A stretch of DNA of 64,000 bases from an uncultured Nonlabens sp. (lineage in GTDB: Bacteria > Bacteroidota > Bacteroidia > Flavobacteriales > Flavobacteriaceae), in NCBI GenBank assembly GCA_947491755.1, contig CANLKV010000001.1, forward strand, positions 744,001 through 808,000. The letters run 5' to 3'. This document shows positions 35,629-43,775 of this stretch, piece by piece (within the stretch, counting starts at the first letter, position 1; the number at the start of each line of letters is the position of its first letter). Under the pieces are notes generated by a model that was not told where the DNA came from, did no database searches, and was given only the letters and a program-made list of their open reading frames with translations. The translations under genes were made by a program, and so were the position numbers.

Positions 35629-36919
35629 TGTCGTAATATTTATGCCAATAATCCATCATTCTTTGTGCATATTCCTCAGATGGGATTTTAATATATTTTA
35701 CAAACTGTGTCTCGGTCTTATGCCCTGTTATTTGCATGATGGCTAAAGTATCTATTTTGCCGTAGTGTATGGTTGCAAATGTTCGTCTACAAATATGACT
35801 GGTTATCAATTCGTGTTTTGGGTAGCTTGCTATTTCTTTCCTATGAATTGTTTTGCCTTTGTGCTGCTTTGGAGTCATTTTAGCTCCTTTCACTAGATCC
35901 GTCAAACCAACTTTTAGACAGACTTCTTTAATATACAAGTTGAATTTCACATCGCTAATCTTTCTTGGAAATTGACCATTTCTCTTCGCTAAAACTGATT
36001 TTAGCTGTTTGTGAATTGGTATTATGACAGGGATTTTAGTTTTTTTGGCAGTCTTTGTTATGAACTTATCTGTAATTTCTTCTTTGGTTAAGGTCAAAAA
36101 ATCAGAGACCCTAAGACCAGTCCATAAGCCAATGATTAACCAATCCCGTGCATTATCTAGTCTTTCATTTTCTGAGAAATCATGATTGTAAATCAGGTCT
36201 ATTTCCTGCTCTGTCAAAGCAAAATCATAAGTTGGTTGGTTCGGAACGTAAAAGTCAGGGCTTTCAATTTCTGGTGAGACATTTAGTCTTTTCAGTTTGG
36301 CAGCTCTGCAAACCTGCTTATATAGTTCAACGTAACCCTTTATCGTATTCCAATTATCTATAGATTCTTCAAAATTCATATAGAAAGTAAACTTATCCAA
36401 GAAATCTAAATTTATGTCGTTCAACTTTAGCCTAATGCCTTTAGATTTCTGATATTCTTTAATTTTTTTAAGTTTTGTTTCGTAGTCTTGAATGGTTCGT
36501 TTCGCTCTTGGTTGTCCTGTCTTTTTATTAATTGTAGACTTTTGTAATTTGATATATTCCCTCATAAATTCACTAAAGTAGATTTGTGAATCGCTTTGAG
36601 AAGATGTTGGTTTGTTGAAGAATGAGTTAATCTGGTCTTTTAACCAAATTTGAGTGATTTCTGTATCGGTCAGTCTTGAAGTTGTGAGCTCATTATTTAA
36701 AAAGAGTCTGAGTTCGTCTAGCTTAGTGTTTACATCATCTGCATAGTCAATACCATTCATCAACTTTACTTTCTGTTTTGGTTGACTCCATGCCTTCCTG
36801 TCAATTTTTATATTGGTGCTGCATTCCTGTTGATTAACCCTAACCTTAATGAAGGAGGTCGGCCTTGCCTTTTTAACAGTTTTAGAAGGAGGTTTAATTC
36901 GGAATTGGATAGTCGCCAT
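35618..36919 (-). CDS. Tyrosine recombinase / integrase
   Basis: About 433 residues from the ATG at 36919 (MATIQFRIKPPSK). An N-terminal Arm DNA-binding domain, a SAM-like core-binding domain (about 112-205) and the catalytic domain. Catalytic residues: Arg270 in GLWTGLRVSDF, His375 and Arg378 in SHICRRTF, His400 in ITGHK, and Tyr409 in FVKYIKI. It is the integrase of the element, next to the right attachment site, and inserts into tRNA-Leu. Confidence 0.93.
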   Translation of the reverse strand: MATIQFRIKPPSKTVKKARPTSFIKVRVNQQECSTNIKIDRKAWSQPKQKVKLMNGIDYADDVNTKLDELRLFLNNELTTSRLTDTEITQIWLKDQINSFFNKPTSSQSDSQIYFSEFMREYIKLQKSTINKKTGQPRAKRTIQDYETKLKKIKEYQKSKGIRLKLNDINLDFLDKFTFYMNFEESIDNWNTIKGYVELYKQVCRAAKLKRLNVSPEIESPDFYVPNQPTYDFALTEQEIDLIYNHDFSENERLDNARDWLIIGLWTGLRVSDFLTLTKEEITDKFITKTAKKTKIPVIIPIHKQLKSVLAKRNGQFPRKISDVKFNLYIKEVCLKVGLTDLVKGAKMTPKQHKGKTIHRKEIASYPKHELITSHICRRTFATIHYGKIDTLAIMQITGHKTETQFVKYIKIPSEEYAQRMMDYWHKYYDNAE

Positions 36920-37110
36920 AGGTGTCAAATTGATACGCCAATTTACATATAGAACCTAAAACTACCCATGTAAGTACCCAAATAATTGCTAATAATTTGA
37001 AATAACCTGAAACATAAATTTGATTAAAATAAATTAATATCTTTGTAAAACGCTATAAATACAGACTTTACGTTTATAGTTATATTTCAAATGATTTCAG
37101 TCTAATTCAT

Positions 37111-37134
37111 AGGTTCGATTCCTGTCATCCGCAC
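37111..37134 (+). repeat. Right attachment site
   Basis: 24-bp copy of the tRNA-Leu 3' end, identical to 28681-28704. No other part of a tRNA precedes it. Confidence 0.9.
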
Positions 37135-37136
37135 AA

Positions 37137-37167
37137 AAGGCTCTCAAAGTATTGAGGGCCTTTTTTT
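37137..37167 (+). terminator. Displaced original terminator of tRNA-Leu
   Basis: Stem AAGGCTCTCA (37137-37146) and TGAGGGCCTT (37153-37162) with one G-U pair and a run of seven T. Before the insertion it would have lain just after tRNA-Leu. Confidence 0.75.
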
Positions 37168-37185
37168 ATGGTGTTAAGCAATTTG

Positions 37186-37201
37186 CGCTTTCGCGGAAGC
37201 G
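37186..37201. repeat. Dispersed palindrome, variant copy 9 (intergenic)
   Basis: CGCTTTCGCGGAAGCG, one change; just outside the right end of the element. Confidence 0.9.
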
Positions 37202-37265
37202 AACTTTCGTAAATATTTAAGTTCAATATGAAAAGGAGTATTGATATTTTCATAATTTGTGATTT

Positions 37266-38171
37266 TCATTCGACTGTCAAATTCTCTATATCCCAACCAG
37301 AAAGTCGTGCTCCAGCCTGGTAGCTACTTTCTAAAAAGTCCATGATGTCTTGTTTTGGGCTTTTACTATTCAAAATATCATTATAGAGCAACAAAGCTAT
37401 TGGGCTACCGTTGGAGTCTTGCCATCGTGCAGCTTTAGGTTGTAGCGGCTCTTTATCAAGACCTGCTGGTGATGGGTAAGTATAAGAATAAAATGCAGGT
37501 TCTTTAATGGTATTGTCCCCAAACCAAAATCCAAAACTTATGACCTCGTGTGAGTATGCCTCTTTTTCGACTTGTGATACATCACCCATATCTGGTGCTT
37601 TTTTGCCTGAAAACCTCGTAACTACAAGGTCAAAGTGATGCCAGTAAATATGAACGGGACAAGTTTTACTGTAAGACCTACCACTAAACTCTTTTAAGAC
37701 CATATCCACTTGTACCAGTATTTGCCAGGCTTTATAAACGGCTTCCTTATCATAAGAATTGTGCATGGTACATTGATCAAATGGAATATTGTCTGATAAA
37801 TCATAAGGCTTTGCAAGAATGTCAAATTCTATACTTAAATCATCAAGAATGATTGTTATATTTTTATAGAAATCGGCTACTGAAAGTCCATCTTTCAATT
37901 CAAAAGAACGACGGTCGCCTTTACTTGTTGACACGATAAGTTTGTGTTCTATAAAATCGAAAGCCACTTCAAAAGTAAAATCGCCATTAGGAATAGCGTC
38001 TGTAGAAATACCATTACTTGTTACATATAAAGTAATATGCCACCAGTGATTGTCTTTTGGCATTAATGACAAGCGTATTTTGCCTACTATCTGTAAATAA
38101 CGGTGTAGCGTTTCTTTTGTGGCTGCCCATTCTTCTAATGGTAGTGCCGGGAATAATGTGTTGTTGTTCAT
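37266..38171 (-). CDS. DUF5996-family protein
   Basis: A 301-residue soluble protein: ALPLEEWAATKETLHRYLQIVGKIRLSL, HWWHITLYVT and PVHIYWHHFDLVVTRFSG are signatures of DUF5996, and GFWFGDNTIKEPAFYSYTYP follows. Function unknown. It is six bases from the GNAT gene and likely in the same operon. Confidence 0.82.
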   Translation of the reverse strand: MNNNTLFPALPLEEWAATKETLHRYLQIVGKIRLSLMPKDNHWWHITLYVTSNGISTDAIPNGDFTFEVAFDFIEHKLIVSTSKGDRRSFELKDGLSVADFYKNITIILDDLSIEFDILAKPYDLSDNIPFDQCTMHNSYDKEAVYKAWQILVQVDMVLKEFSGRSYSKTCPVHIYWHHFDLVVTRFSGKKAPDMGDVSQVEKEAYSHEVISFGFWFGDNTIKEPAFYSYTYPSPAGLDKEPLQPKAARWQDSNGSPIALLLYNDILNSKSPKQDIMDFLESSYQAGARLSGWDIENLTVE

Positions 38172-38177
38172 CGTCCA

Positions 38178-38462
38178 TTATTTTTTAAGTACATCTTGTA
38201 TATCCTGATTCTTTTGAAGCATTGCATTTGCAAAAGGACAAAGCGGCGTGATTTTGATATTTTTTTCTCGTGCCATTTCTACAATTTTATAAAGCAACTT
38301 TTTGCCTAGACTTTTTTCTCTAAATTCATTGGCAACATCTGTATGGTCTATGATTATATGATTTTCTCCTGCTATAGAATAGGTCATGCTACCAGCTTTT
38401 TTATCGTTCTCCATTGCGACTGCAAATCCTTTGTGCTCTTTTTCTTTAATATCTATTTTCAT
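38178..38462 (-). CDS. Small GNAT-type acetyltransferase (PF14542-like)
   Basis: 94 residues with the core HIIIDHTDVANEFREKSLGKKLLYKIVEMAREKNIKITPLCPFANAML. It is paralogous to the product at 15181-15468. Substrate unknown. It precedes the DUF5996 gene by six bases. Confidence 0.8.
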   Translation of the reverse strand: MKIDIKEKEHKGFAVAMENDKKAGSMTYSIAGENHIIIDHTDVANEFREKSLGKKLLYKIVEMAREKNIKITPLCPFANAMLQKNQDIQDVLKK

Positions 38463-38525
38463 TATCTTTTTCTTTTTTTATTATCGTTGCGACCTTTGAT
38501 ATTACAGTATATACATCTTGAACTA

Positions 38526-38541
38526 CGCTTTCGCGAAAGCG
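38526..38541. repeat. Dispersed 16-bp palindrome, copy 10 (intergenic)
   Basis: Perfect CGCTTTCGCGAAAGCG, in the 110-base gap between two small GNAT genes. Confidence 0.95.
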
Positions 38542-38573
38542 TAATTATAAAGAAAGACTACTAAGTAAAATCT

Positions 38574-38891
38574 TTACAGCTTCTCATATCCTTTAAACTT
38601 AGGGCTCACGATGCGTTTCCATTCTGGATGCCTTTTTATATAGGCAAAAACATACGGGCAAAATGGATGTAAGGTAATGTCGTTATCTGCTAAGTAATGC
38701 AAGGTTTTTTCTACTACAGCACCTGCAGCGCTTTTTCCTGCTAGTTCTGGGTCAGTCTCTGTATGAACGAGTGCGATGTCGTCCATTATCGTCTTGTAAT
38801 CTATAAAGGCAAAGTGGCCCTCTATTTCAATTTCAAAACGTTTTTTGTCTTCGTTTTTAACTAAGGGAATGTCTATATATTCTGATTTCAT
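38574..38891 (-). CDS. Small GNAT-type acetyltransferase (PF14542-like)
   Basis: 105 residues with FAFIDYKTIMDDIALVHTETDPELAGKSAAGAVVEKTLHYLADNDITLHPFCPYVFAYIKRHPEW, the typical form of the YidJ-like small GNAT. Probably cytoplasmic. It lies downstream of the DoxX remnant. Confidence 0.8.
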   Translation of the reverse strand: MKSEYIDIPLVKNEDKKRFEIEIEGHFAFIDYKTIMDDIALVHTETDPELAGKSAAGAVVEKTLHYLADNDITLHPFCPYVFAYIKRHPEWKRIVSPKFKGYEKL

Positions 38892-38959
38892 ATCTATTGG
38901 GTTTTACTCCTTTGACTACGCTCTGTACAGGTTTATTTGTTTCTATTTCTAAATGTTTT

Positions 38960-39175
38960 CTAAGCACCTGTAGACCATAAGGCCCAAAGTACCACCACAG
39001 GGTCTTTTGAAAGCGGTACCCAACTAGGCACTTGCGCTACAAACTCCAGTCTGTTAAAAGTAAGGTGGCTTATTCCAGCAAATAAGAGATTTGCACCTAG
39101 TAAAAGTCTAAAAATGGTTTGCACCCATTTAGTATCGGTATGATATGCCCACTGTAAACTTTCCGTTAGTTTCAT
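38960..39175 (-). pseudogene. DoxX-like gene remnant with an internal deletion
   Basis: 71 residues. The first part (FRLLLGANLLFAGISHLTFNRLEF) matches the N-terminus of DoxX-type membrane proteins and the end (PVVVLWALWSTGA) matches their last helix, but about 70 residues that normally lie between are missing. The junction falls in the sequence LSKDP. It is probably a non-functional remnant, or a short two-helix protein. Confidence 0.5.
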
Positions 39176-39214
39176 AATGTTTTAAAAGGTATTAAATAAT
39201 TATAGTTATAAAAT

Positions 39215-39865
39215 TTATAAATGTTCTTTCTTTACAGTAAATGCAATAAATAGAATTAACAATACGGGAATTACAGCACTAATAAATTGTAAATGATTTG
39301 CAGCCAGTGCGATAATCAGTGCTCCTGAAACAAAGCCTATAGCCGCATAGAGGTGTAGGCTGATTCCTTTTTGAGCATTGTTTTTACTTTTTAATCCAGC
39401 TCCCATATTCATTGCTATGGTGGTAACATTACCTGTCATTACCGTTGTGAATGGCATTTTTTTAAATAGAAATTTTGGATACATATTTTGTAAAGCCATT
39501 GCTATCACAGCAGGTGCTGCAATAAGCGTAGCAGTCATATTGTTTATCTCATTTCCATAGTAAAATCCAAAAACAAGAAACAGTATTAAAAGAATAGCCT
39601 GTACACCTAAAAAGTGTTTTGCCGTTTTTACGGTAACTTTTTCTGGAATTAATAAGGTAGTGAGTAGGACGGTTATGAAAAAAATAGGCAATACCAATAA
39701 TTGCGCCCAAAGCAGCAAATCACTCTCACCTTTTTGCGCAATAGCACTTCCTATAAGCACAAAGTTCCCTGTGACGTGAGCTGTAAAAAGTTGATAGAGC
39801 AAAGAAAACCCTAACGTATCTGTCGCGCCACCTACAAAACTTAGTATGAATGCTGTTTTTTTCAT
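39215..39865 (-). CDS. YoaK/DUF1275-family membrane protein
   Basis: About 216 residues from the ATG at 39865 (MKKTAFILSFVGGATDTLGF). Six or so membrane helices and the DUF1275 motifs GGATDTLGF, FTAHVTGNFVLIG and MALQNMYPKF..TVMTGN. Function is not established. It follows the porin gene by 19 bases in the likely operon. Confidence 0.85.
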   Translation of the reverse strand: MKKTAFILSFVGGATDTLGFSLLYQLFTAHVTGNFVLIGSAIAQKGESDLLLWAQLLVLPIFFITVLLTTLLIPEKVTVKTAKHFLGVQAILLILFLVFGFYYGNEINNMTATLIAAPAVIAMALQNMYPKFLFKKMPFTTVMTGNVTTIAMNMGAGLKSKNNAQKGISLHLYAAIGFVSGALIIALAANHLQFISAVIPVLLILFIAFTVKKEHL

Positions 39866-39884
39866 TGGTTCAATTCTTATTCCT

Positions 39885-41231
39885 TTAAAACTTAAATTCT
39901 GTGGTAAATACAAAATGATATAAGGTGTCGCCTTGGCCGCTCTGCTTTAAGAATGCACCTGGGAAGATAACATTGGATTCTATTTCAAAATTCAGAAAAT
40001 CATTGACTTGGTAGGCGGCAATAGCGCCTATTTGATTTCCTATAAATCGCTCTGTATTTACTGAAGGGTAATCTAAAATCAACGCTGGATTGTATAATCC
40101 ATCATTAGTTGAAAAACGCCAGAAAGCCACATAATCAAATGCGATAGCTACTTTGCCTATTTTAGTCTCCACATACGGATGCACATCTATTAAATTTGAT
40201 GGTCCAAAACGTGCCACACGACCAAAATAAGCTCCTCTAGGATAAAGCGCGTCAAAAGTATTTAGAGTAGTATCATTTCCATTGGTGTCGCCACTAATGG
40301 CTTCTGTTTTAATACCTAGTGTAAATGGGTGTGCGGTACTGAATTTTTTCTCTACGTTAAATGAGGCTGTCCAAGCAGTAATATCTTGGTCGCCAAAACT
40401 TCCTAGCTGATATACAAACTCGTTGTTGTAATCCACTCCTTTCCAACTTCCAAAATGCCGTAACCCTATTGAGGTTCTATTATCATCTGCTGTGCCATCG
40501 TTCCACGTTTTATTTTCTTCTTTTTTATGCAGAACATACATATCTGTATGGGTAGTAGTTGTCCAGTTATGCGTCCAGTATAATGCTGTGAGCGTTTCTG
40601 AATTTTCAAAGCTGTCATTATCAAAAACTCCGGCTTGCTGTTGCACCGGTATGGCGTGGAATCCGGTCAGTTTCGTATGATTATCTTCATACTGTAATTG
40701 GGCCATATCAAAGGATAAGCGCACATTGGGTCCTTCACGCACGTCAACCAATCTGCCGCTTCCTAATCGTATATTTTGTCGGCCTACCAGTACATTGAAG
40801 CTGTCATTGACACAATATCTAGCAAATAGTTGATTGATGCTTAATTCGTCTTTTTGTACAGGACTGATGTCTTCCCTGCTGTTAATGAGACTAGAATTCA
40901 GCTCTCCGAATAGTTCAAACTTTGAACCTATTTTCAGGTGCGCGTGAAACATTCCACGATGCAAGAACCAGTAGTCGGTCTGGTCTTGGTTTTTATCAAA
41001 TTGCTCATTGATAAAAGATTCGGTTTGAAAACGATAGCTTCCACCTAGGCTTAACGTAGTATTATTGCCTATTGGTAAGGACTTTAGTCTTTGGTACGCA
41101 TTCTTGGGTTCAACAATCGAGATGTTGTCGTTCTGATGTAATAGACTAAAATCCAAGGTGTTCTTTTCTGATTGCGCTTTCGCGAAAGCGTAACTAAAAA
41201 TAAGAAAGCGCCATACATACTTTTTCATCAC
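39885..41231 (-). CDS. Alginate-export-family outer membrane porin
   Basis: A 448-residue beta-barrel protein. Motifs are LGGSYRFQTESF, FARYCVNDSFNVLVGRQNIRLGSGRLVDVREGPNVRLSFD, and a C-terminal FTTEFKF with aromatic last residue. These fit the Alginate_exp family (AlgE-like porins), which need not transport alginate. The signal peptide MKKYVWRFLIFSYAFAKAQ ends in AFAKA from the perfect palindrome at 41175-41190. It probably imports the substrate of the cluster. Confidence 0.82.
   Translation of the reverse strand: MMKKYVWRFLIFSYAFAKAQSEKNTLDFSLLHQNDNISIVEPKNAYQRLKSLPIGNNTTLSLGGSYRFQTESFINEQFDKNQDQTDYWFLHRGMFHAHLKIGSKFELFGELNSSLINSREDISPVQKDELSINQLFARYCVNDSFNVLVGRQNIRLGSGRLVDVREGPNVRLSFDMAQLQYEDNHTKLTGFHAIPVQQQAGVFDNDSFENSETLTALYWTHNWTTTTHTDMYVLHKKEENKTWNDGTADDNRTSIGLRHFGSWKGVDYNNEFVYQLGSFGDQDITAWTASFNVEKKFSTAHPFTLGIKTEAISGDTNGNDTTLNTFDALYPRGAYFGRVARFGPSNLIDVHPYVETKIGKVAIAFDYVAFWRFSTNDGLYNPALILDYPSVNTERFIGNQIGAIAAYQVNDFLNFEIESNVIFPGAFLKQSGQGDTLYHFVFTTEFKF
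41175..41190. repeat. Dispersed 16-bp palindrome, copy 11
   Basis: Perfect CGCTTTCGCGAAAGCG, read as AFAKA at the signal peptide end of the porin. Confidence 0.95.
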
Positions 41232-41342
41232 CTTTGGATTTATTATGATTCCTATTTTAGTAGACCTTAATTGATTTTAAAAAAAAATAGGACTGGTCTT
41301 AGCTGCAGACCAATCCCATTAAATTGACATTGTTACTGCTTC

Positions 41343-41867
41343 TTATTGTTTGATAAACTGAAGGTCTACCACTAGGTTAATCGTATCGCTTACTACGATG
41401 CTACCTGCCTCTGTAACGGCATTCCAAGTAAGCCCAAAGTCTTTACGGTTTATTTTTCCTGTTATTTCAAAACCAGCTTTGGTCTGTCCGTAAGGATCCA
41501 CCGCAACACCATTAAAATCAGTGTTAAGTGCCACCTCTTTAGTAACATCCTTAATGGTTAAATCGCCTATGATTTTATCGCCATCAAAAGATTTTGATTC
41601 AAACTTCATTTCAGGATGTGCAGCGGCGTTGAAGAAATCTTCTGACTTCAAGTGTGCATCTCTATCCTTATTCTTTGTGTTGATAGAATCAATTTTTGCT
41701 GTGAAATTGAATTTTGCATTTTTAAAGTCATCACGCTCTGTCTCTACAGATGCGTTGAAATCTTCAAAAGCACCTTTTACGGTAGATATCATCATATGCT
41801 TTACCTTAAAGCCTACTTCTGAATGTGCGTTGTCAATGTTCCATTTTGTTTTTGTTGCTGTTTCCAT
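41343..41867 (-). CDS. YceI-family protein
   Basis: A 174-residue lipocalin-like protein of the YceI family: WNIDNAHSEVGFKVKHMMISTVKGAF, LTIKDVTKEVALNTDFNG, and FGLTWNA. YceI members bind isoprenoid-like or amphiphilic molecules. No signal peptide is visible, so it may be cytoplasmic, unlike many YceI proteins. It lies 34 bases after the amidohydrolase gene. Confidence 0.88.
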   Translation of the reverse strand: METATKTKWNIDNAHSEVGFKVKHMMISTVKGAFEDFNASVETERDDFKNAKFNFTAKIDSINTKNKDRDAHLKSEDFFNAAAHPEMKFESKSFDGDKIIGDLTIKDVTKEVALNTDFNGVAVDPYGQTKAGFEITGKINRKDFGLTWNAVTEAGSIVVSDTINLVVDLQFIKQ

Positions 41868-41901
41868 TTTTCTAAATTTTAAAAGTTATTATTTGATTCA
41901 T

Positions 41902-43716
41902 TTATTTTTGAAAGCCACCGTAATACTTTACTGGCGACCAGTCTGGTGTTACAGCTGGTAATGGCGGATTCATTTCTTTATACTCTTTGTCTGCATATAC
42001 TACCTTACCATCTACAACTGTCAATACCGCCTCCAAGTCACTTATTTGTGCTGCTGGAATGGTAAAGTAATCGTTAGAAAGGATAGCAAAATCTGCATAC
42101 ATTCCGTTTTCCAAAGTTCCTTTTACATCTTCTTCTTTAGATACCCAGGCACTACCTTTTGTGTATAGGTGCAATGCTTCTTCTCTTGTTAATTGGTTAG
42201 AAGGTTCTGCAAGTTGAAAATCTCCAACGGTCTTCCCTGTAACTAGCCAATATAATGCTGGCCAAGGATTATAACTTGCTACACGAGTACCGTCAGTACC
42301 AGCACCAACCGGGATTCCTGCTTCCATTATTTTCTTAACTGGTGGTGCTTGTTTTGCTTTATCTGCGCCGTAACGCTCCACAAAAAAATCTCCTGCATAC
42401 GCCATTCTCGCTTGTATGGCAATACCACCATTTAAGGCTTTTATGCGTTTTAGGTCTTCTTCCTTAACCGTTTCGGCGTGGTCAAACATCCAGCGATTTG
42501 TCGTTAGTTTTCCATTCGTTTCGGTATTTACTTCCTCGATTGCATCTAGCATATTGCTGATGGTTTCTCCATAGGTAGCGTGAATTCTAAAAGGCCATCC
42601 GTTCTCTGCGTGAAGGATTAAAATCTTCTTTAAATCTTCTCTCCACGTCGGTCTATCTTCAAGCATTGGTTGTGGTGCTAAGAAATTTTCAAAATCTCCG
42701 GCGCTCCAAGCTAAAAACTCACCACCACCTTCAAGCTCGTAACCGTGGTCTAAATGGATTTCTCCATTATGTCCCACTTTATTGTTTACCATCCACTCTT
42801 GAAACTCTTCATACTCAGCTCCTTTGTTTTGAGGGAATAAGTAATAGGAAAGTCTGATGGGCATTTCGCCATTTTCAGCCAGCACTTTTGTTCCCGTATA
42901 ATCCTTTGGGAATTTATGACCACCGCCACCAGCATCGATACCACTTGTAATCCCAAAGCTGTTCAATTCTCTGTAAAATTGTTTTGTTCCGTTTACCATC
43001 GCTTCTTCGTTTAATGGTGGTAATGAACCAATTCTAGCATACAGAATCGTAGGGTTAGGCTCGGCTAACAGCACTCCTGTTAGTTTGCCATCTGGTCCTT
43101 TTTCAAACGTACTTCCTTCAGGTGCTTTTGTATTTTCATCAATGTTTAAAGCATCTAAACCAGCCTGGTTTAACCAGCCTCTACTGTAGAGAAATAATAC
43201 AAATGTTGGTACATCTCCCGTTGCTTCATTGATTTCTGCTGGTGTTGGAAACCTTTTTTCTTCAAATTGAAAAGGACTCCATCCGCCTATAACGCGCACC
43301 CATTCACCTTCTGGTGTACGTTCTGCTTGTTCTTTCAACATTTCCAATGCTCTTTTTAGGGTTTTTACACCATCCCAACGTAATTCTGCATTGTAAAAAC
43401 GGCCACCTCTTGTAAGGTGAAGGTGTGAATCATTAAGGCCGGGAATGATTGTTCGTCCCTTGGCATCTATGGATTTGGTGTTTTTTCCTTTTAGTTTTAA
43501 AATGGCTTCGGTGGTGCCAGTCTTTAGAATTTTACCATCTTTGACTGCAATGGCCTCAGTAATTGTTCTGTTATCGTCCATCACCGCAACCTTTGCATTG
43601 GTCACAATTAAATCTGCGGTATTTTCTGATGGTGCTGTTTCAGTACTTGTTTTTTGCGTGTCTTTACAAGAAACAAAAGCTACAGCTAGTATTAAAAGTA
43701 AAATAAATCGTTTCAT
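41902..43716 (-). CDS. YtcJ-like amidohydrolase, lipoprotein
   Basis: About 604 residues from the ATG at 43716 (MKRFILLLILAVAFVSC, a lipoprotein signal with Cys17). Amidohydrolase-superfamily motifs: DGKILKTG, GRTIIPGLNDSHLHLTRGG (metal HxH), ILHAENGWPFRIHATYGE, MFDHAETV, and GAGTDGTRVASYNPW. Members hydrolyse N-formyl or other amides. The lipoprotein anchor places it in the periplasm or on the surface. Confidence 0.88.
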   Translation of the reverse strand: MKRFILLLILAVAFVSCKDTQKTSTETAPSENTADLIVTNAKVAVMDDNRTITEAIAVKDGKILKTGTTEAILKLKGKNTKSIDAKGRTIIPGLNDSHLHLTRGGRFYNAELRWDGVKTLKRALEMLKEQAERTPEGEWVRVIGGWSPFQFEEKRFPTPAEINEATGDVPTFVLFLYSRGWLNQAGLDALNIDENTKAPEGSTFEKGPDGKLTGVLLAEPNPTILYARIGSLPPLNEEAMVNGTKQFYRELNSFGITSGIDAGGGGHKFPKDYTGTKVLAENGEMPIRLSYYLFPQNKGAEYEEFQEWMVNNKVGHNGEIHLDHGYELEGGGEFLAWSAGDFENFLAPQPMLEDRPTWREDLKKILILHAENGWPFRIHATYGETISNMLDAIEEVNTETNGKLTTNRWMFDHAETVKEEDLKRIKALNGGIAIQARMAYAGDFFVERYGADKAKQAPPVKKIMEAGIPVGAGTDGTRVASYNPWPALYWLVTGKTVGDFQLAEPSNQLTREEALHLYTKGSAWVSKEEDVKGTLENGMYADFAILSNDYFTIPAAQISDLEAVLTVVDGKVVYADKEYKEMNPPLPAVTPDWSPVKYYGGFQK

Positions 43717-43775
43717 TGTAATTAAATTTTGAAAAGCGCTTTGCTTTGACACAAAGCGCTTTATTGATTATTAGT

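Larger units (their letters stand above)
28681..37134. mobile_element. Integrative element in tRNA-Leu, about 8.4 kb
   Basis: A 24-bp direct repeat of the tRNA-Leu 3' end is found at both ends (28681-28704 and 37111-37134). Just inside the right end lies a tyrosine integrase gene, with its N-terminus toward that end. Between are an RteC-like gene, an excisionase-like gene, a replication-like gene, small genes and one large NTPase cargo gene. There are no conjugation, relaxase or phage structural genes that I recognise, so it is likely a mobilisable or satellite-like island that needs a helper. Confidence 0.85.
36920..37265. other. Gene-free gap at the right end of the element
   Basis: No coding sequence. 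It holds the right attachment site, the old tRNA terminator and one palindrome copy (37186-37201). A plus-strand TATCTTTG at 37038-37045 matches TAnnTTTG and points out of the element. Confidence 0.5.

Noticed and set aside
28681..37134. Prophage
   Set aside because: No capsid, tail, terminase or lysis genes were recognised; the content fits a small integrative island.
37111..37134. Second tRNA gene at the right end of the element
   Set aside because: Only the 3' part of the tRNA is present; no acceptor 5' strand, D arm or anticodon precedes it.
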